Shown in pieces: positions 60,865 through 64,000 of a stretch of DNA of 64,000 bases. This DNA is from Neurospora tetrasperma FGSC 2508 (Eukaryota; Ascomycota; Sordariomycetes; Sordariales; Sordariaceae), in contig NW_009799179.1 in the NCBI RefSeq assembly GCF_000213175.1, positions 4,380,171 to 4,444,170 on the forward strand, written 5' to 3'. The notes under the pieces are model-generated. The model made no database searches. It saw nothing but the letters and a program-made list of their open reading frames with translations, and was not told the DNA's origin. Position numbers and translations under genes: made by a program. Numbering within the stretch: position 1 is the stretch's first letter; each line of letters begins with the position of its first letter.

Positions 60865-62002
60865 TTACGTATCGGTAGGAATCCAGTCAGGATACCTCGC
60901 ACCCTTGACGTCGAACTTTGCCAGCGTCGCATCAATCTCATCCATCTCCTGATCCGTCAGCTCCACGAACACAGCGTTCTCGTTGACTCGCTCCACCGTC
61001 GTGGCGCCGGGGATGGGGATGATCTCTGGCATGCCCGGCCGGCGCGACAGGCACCGTGTCCAAGAAATGGCCAACTGCGCGGGCGTGCAACCCTTCTTCT
61101 TGGCCATCTCCTCAACCTGGCGGACAAGCTGGAGATTGATGTCGAAGTTCTCCTCGGAGAAGCGGGGGAAGTGAAGCAACATTGGGAAGGTGGAAAGATC
61201 GTCACGCGATTTGATCTGGCCGGTAAGAATCTGTTGTTGCCGTAGGTGGTTAGCTGGCACTGCCCCCGGATCAAGTGAAGACATGAAAGTGATAAGGAAA
61301 GAAAAACTTACCCCTCTTCCCAAAGGACTATAAGCAATCAACGGAATCCCATACTCCTTGCAAGCCGCCGCCACCCCATTGTCCAAGACCTCCGTCGCAA
61401 ACAAACTCAGCTCTACCTCCACGGCCACCACCTTCGTAATCTTGACCGCCTTGTGAATCGTCTCCGCGCTAACCTCACTCAAACTGATTCCCCCCAACAG
61501 TCCCTTGTCGATATACTCCTGCATAACCCCAAACGTCTCCTCCATGTCCACCTTGGGATCACGTCTGGCAGCCTCAAAGATATCCAACTTTTTGCGTCCG
61601 TTCAACTGCTTGATTACGGTATCCAAAGATCGGCGGACTTCGGTCGCGGATCCGTCGGGGTGCATCCCGTCGACGCCGCCACAGCCTTTAATGGAGAGGA
61701 CGACTTTGTCGGCGTCTTCTGGGTAGAGGGAAAAGTAGCGCTCGAGAAGGATGGGCGAGTTGTACGGGGGTTGCCCGTAGAATTCGCCGCCGTTCCAGAA
61801 GTTGAGGCCGTGCGAGAGGGCGGCGCGCATAGTAGCGAAGGCTTGCTCCTGGGGAACGGGGTTGGGGCGCCAGGTGAAGCCTGTGTGGTTGTTAGTTTCG
61901 GATTGGCGTTTGGAAGATGTGTGAGGGAGAGGGAGACGACGAAGACTCACCCATGAGGCCGAAGCCTGTTGGCCCGACTTCTTTTCCGACGAGTTGAGGC
62001 AT
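60865..62002 (-). CDS. plr1: Aldo/keto reductase of the pyridoxal reductase type
   Basis: Exons are 62002-61951, 61880-61312 and 61230-60865, giving 328 residues. It starts MPQLVGKEVGPTGFGLMGFTW and has LNFWNGGEFYGQPPYNSP, where Tyr52 is the catalytic acid and Asn47 sits where most aldo/keto reductases have Asp. LSIKGCGGVDG supplies the Lys, and IPIPGATTVERVNEN is the cofactor-binding stretch. The closest known enzyme is S. pombe Plr1, which reduces pyridoxal to pyridoxine with NADPH in vitamin B6 salvage; other substrates are possible. Introns are 70 and 81 nt, both with GCTAAC-like or CTAAC branch sites. It is unrelated by position to the xylose reductase at 30 kb, although in the same superfamily. 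Confidence 0.88.
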
Positions 62003-63124
62003 GTTGCCGGGTTGTGTTGACTGAAAATGAAGGATTTCTTTTGCTTGATGTAGATGGTTATGTTGTGATCGTAGTGAACGTGTGATCTTGGCTTCAGATG
62101 AGGGTGGCAGCTTCAGTTCTTATACATTACCCCCCATACGATATCTTAGTCAGACTTCAAGGGTCTTTAATAAACCTGTCGCTCATTCTCGGAATCTCTT
62201 CTTTGGTACCGATCCCAATTCAGACCCCGCCCGTTCTCCATCACATCGCCTCAGAATCACAGTTCCCCGAATTATCTGACCCCGCGGCCGGGAGATCCAT
62301 GACGTCTGAACCCCGCGGGCTCCCTTCGTGGCGGGTGGTTCGGCTCGCCGCGTCCCGCCACCCGGACTTTACACAAGGAACCTTGCTGTTTTGGGAAATA
62401 GAGATCTAGACCGCAAAAGAACATCGAGATTCGAGACGTCGTTAGTTGCTTATCTCCGGAGCGCGGTGTAAAATCCGAGTGGCTTGTAACCGGGGCCCGC
62501 GGCTTTCCGCTATTCAGTGTCATCGCTTTTCCTCGTTGAACTGGGTTTTGATCCCACGTTGTATTCTACCGGCCAATTGGGTGGTTTTACTTTGTGGGCT
62601 AGGGAAGCTCAGGCGTCGAACGACGTGCGTGTCTTCTCAGTAAATCGATTGGCCATAGAGCCTAGCGATAAGATTCAGTTGAATGAGAATTGCGGTACCG
62701 ATGACAGTGTCTCGCTGTCCAGTGTTAGGTAGTTACTACCAGTCAGTAATGGAGCCGGGTATAAGGGTGATGGCTAATATGTAAGCTGACGGGGCCCCAA
62801 TCTGATGCTTTGTTTTGCACCTTCTCGGATGTCGGGTTGGTTGGTAATGAGGCTGAACTGGGAGAGAATGGAAGCTGTAGGCCAATCTCTGGTGGTCTAT
62901 GGTGCAGAGCTGATCGGTTGATCACGAGTATCAAATGTTATTGGGTTCACTCTTCAAGAACTTGCTGTTCATGTTTATGTCAGTGACCTCCACTGTCTCA
63001 TAGTCCTCCACAGGCACATATCGCCCATATACGAAACGCACACTCTATTACAACGAGTACATATTTCTAATCCATAGGCCTCCATCAATATCTGCTTACA
63101 CCCTCATCCAAAATCTACCAGCCT
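62003..63124. other. Region between the reductase and the polyglutamine gene
   Basis: It contains the reductase promoter on the left and the 3' region of the next gene on the right. No coding exon seen. Confidence 0.55.
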
Positions 63125-64000
63125 CTAGATCTCGACCAGCCGCGGAACATCCGGCAACCGTACCATACTCCCGCCCTCATTCTCATCCTCACAAGTCGCC
63201 TTCATGTTACCCGGGATCGTGACTACCACCTGCCCCTGATCCTGCTTTGGAGCATGCATAGACGCCGCAAGGCCCTTGACCGGCTTCCTCTCACTGAGTC
63301 CCTCCTTCTCCTTTCTCTCATCCGTTTCACCACCCGCTCCACCATCGCCTGCAACGGGCTTCCCCGTCGCAGCATTCAATGCCGCCCCCGATGAAGCCCC
63401 GGCACCGGCATCGACAACGGCAGGAGTAGAACCACCCCCAACCGTTTCCCCTCCAGAACCAGCACGTCTCTGATCAGCAGCAGCACCCCCCTTCTTACCC
63501 CCGTCATCAGCAGTAACAAGACTTACCGTCCCATCCTCGTTGAACGTCACCTTGACATTCTTGCGGTTTCTATCCAGTGGCGTCTTTTCTCCCTTACGCT
63601 CAAATCGCTGTTGGGACTGCTGCTGCTGCTGCTGCTGCTGTTGTTGCGATTGTTGTTGTTGGCCAGAGACACCACCATGTCCATATCCATGCACCAACAA
63701 CGCATCAGCCGGATGACGAAGCGGGTGGTGAGGACTACCATATCCCGGGGGAATCAGCATGGAACTGAGGAGGCGGAGGCGTTGGTTGAATTCCCGCTGT
63801 TGGGCTTTGAGTTTTCTGTTGCTTAGTTTTTTTGCCGTTGCTGGTAGTGTCATTCCAGACAAATTTGGGAGCATGTGATGGGGGTTATGGGCCATGGGAG
63901 TGCAAGGGACGGGTGGAGGAGGAACAGAACCACCACCACCACCACCACCACCACCACCAACACCGGCAGCAACAGCAACAGCAGTCTGCTTTGCCTTGCT
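63125..64000 (-). CDS. Partial polyglutamine and glycine-rich protein, cut by the window edge
   Basis: The frame ends at 63125 and stays open to the right edge, so at least 291 residues are coded and the start is probably outside the window. An in-frame ATG at 63895 (MAHNPHHMLPN) could start a 256-residue form, but the upstream frame (about nine or ten Gly, then SVPPPPVPCTP) looks coding. Visible parts are KKLSNRKLKAQQREFNQRLR (a basic helix), a Gln run (about ten, broken by Ser), NVKVTFNEDGTVSLV, an Ala/Gly-rich disordered stretch and a C-terminus VRLPDVPRLVEI. I do not recognise the family. The Gly and Gln runs come from CCA and CTG repeats on the plus strand. Confidence 0.65.
   Translation of the reverse strand, partial: SKAKQTAVAVAAGVGGGGGGGGGGSVPPPPVPCTPMAHNPHHMLPNLSGMTLPATAKKLSNRKLKAQQREFNQRLRLLSSMLIPPGYGSPHHPLRHPADALLVHGYGHGGVSGQQQQSQQQQQQQQQQSQQRFERKGEKTPLDRNRKNVKVTFNEDGTVSLVTADDGGKKGGAAADQRRAGSGGETVGGGSTPAVVDAGAGASSGAALNAATGKPVAGDGGAGGETDERKEKEGLSERKPVKGLAASMHAPKQDQGQVVVTIPGNMKATCEDENEGGSMVRLPDVPRLVEI

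Noticed and set aside
1-64000. tRNA, 5S rRNA, CRISPR, LTR element or secondary-metabolite cluster
   Set aside because: I looked for B-box-like words, 5S-like sequence, spaced repeats, long terminal repeats and clustered biosynthetic genes, and found none I could support by eye.

Overview
The window looks like nuclear DNA of a filamentous ascomycete of the Sordariales, most likely Neurospora or a close relative. The reasons are short introns (mostly 50-150 nt) with GTA(A/C/T)GT donors and GCTAAC-type branch points, about 1-5 kb of non-coding DNA between genes, GC-rich third codon positions, and a 322-residue xylose reductase of the type I know from Neurospora crassa. I see no plasmid, virus, CRISPR array, rRNA or tRNA gene.

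I rebuilt 20 protein genes exon by exon, plus one doubtful fragment. From left to right they are: a Yos1-type ER-Golgi protein (+); a CreB-type deubiquitinase (-); Sec61 beta (-); a Psr1-type phosphatase (-); a peroxisomal ABC half-transporter of the Pxa1 type (+); a 439-bp miniature inverted-repeat transposon; a single-pass membrane protein (+); D-xylose reductase (+); Sds22 (-); an ABHD-type hydrolase (+); a BTB protein (+); Csn12 (-); ribosomal protein eL20 (+); a GNAT acetyltransferase (+); an RD-repeat protein of the DUF7514 type (+); a fungal-specific protein (+); ATP synthase subunit e (-); a dynein intermediate chain (+); a pyridoxal-reductase-type aldo/keto reductase (-); and a polyglutamine protein cut by the right edge (-). 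The genes are unrelated housekeeping and metabolic units with no operon or biosynthetic cluster. Several pairs are divergent (sds22/hydrolase, csn12/eL20, ATP synthase e/dynein) or convergent (yos1/creB, xylose reductase/sds22, dynein/reductase).

The most interesting structures are in gene architecture and one mobile element. A 14-nt microexon in the creB-type gene carries the start of the catalytic Cys box. The first coding exons of sec61 beta and eL20 hold only ATG and ATGG. Sds22 has a GC-AG intron. The mobile element has perfect 45-bp terminal inverted repeats, each made of two near-identical 21-nt units, and an 8-bp target-site duplication. I did not find a wholly new biological system. 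All gene models rest on reading frames, splice signals and recalled family features, with no database search.
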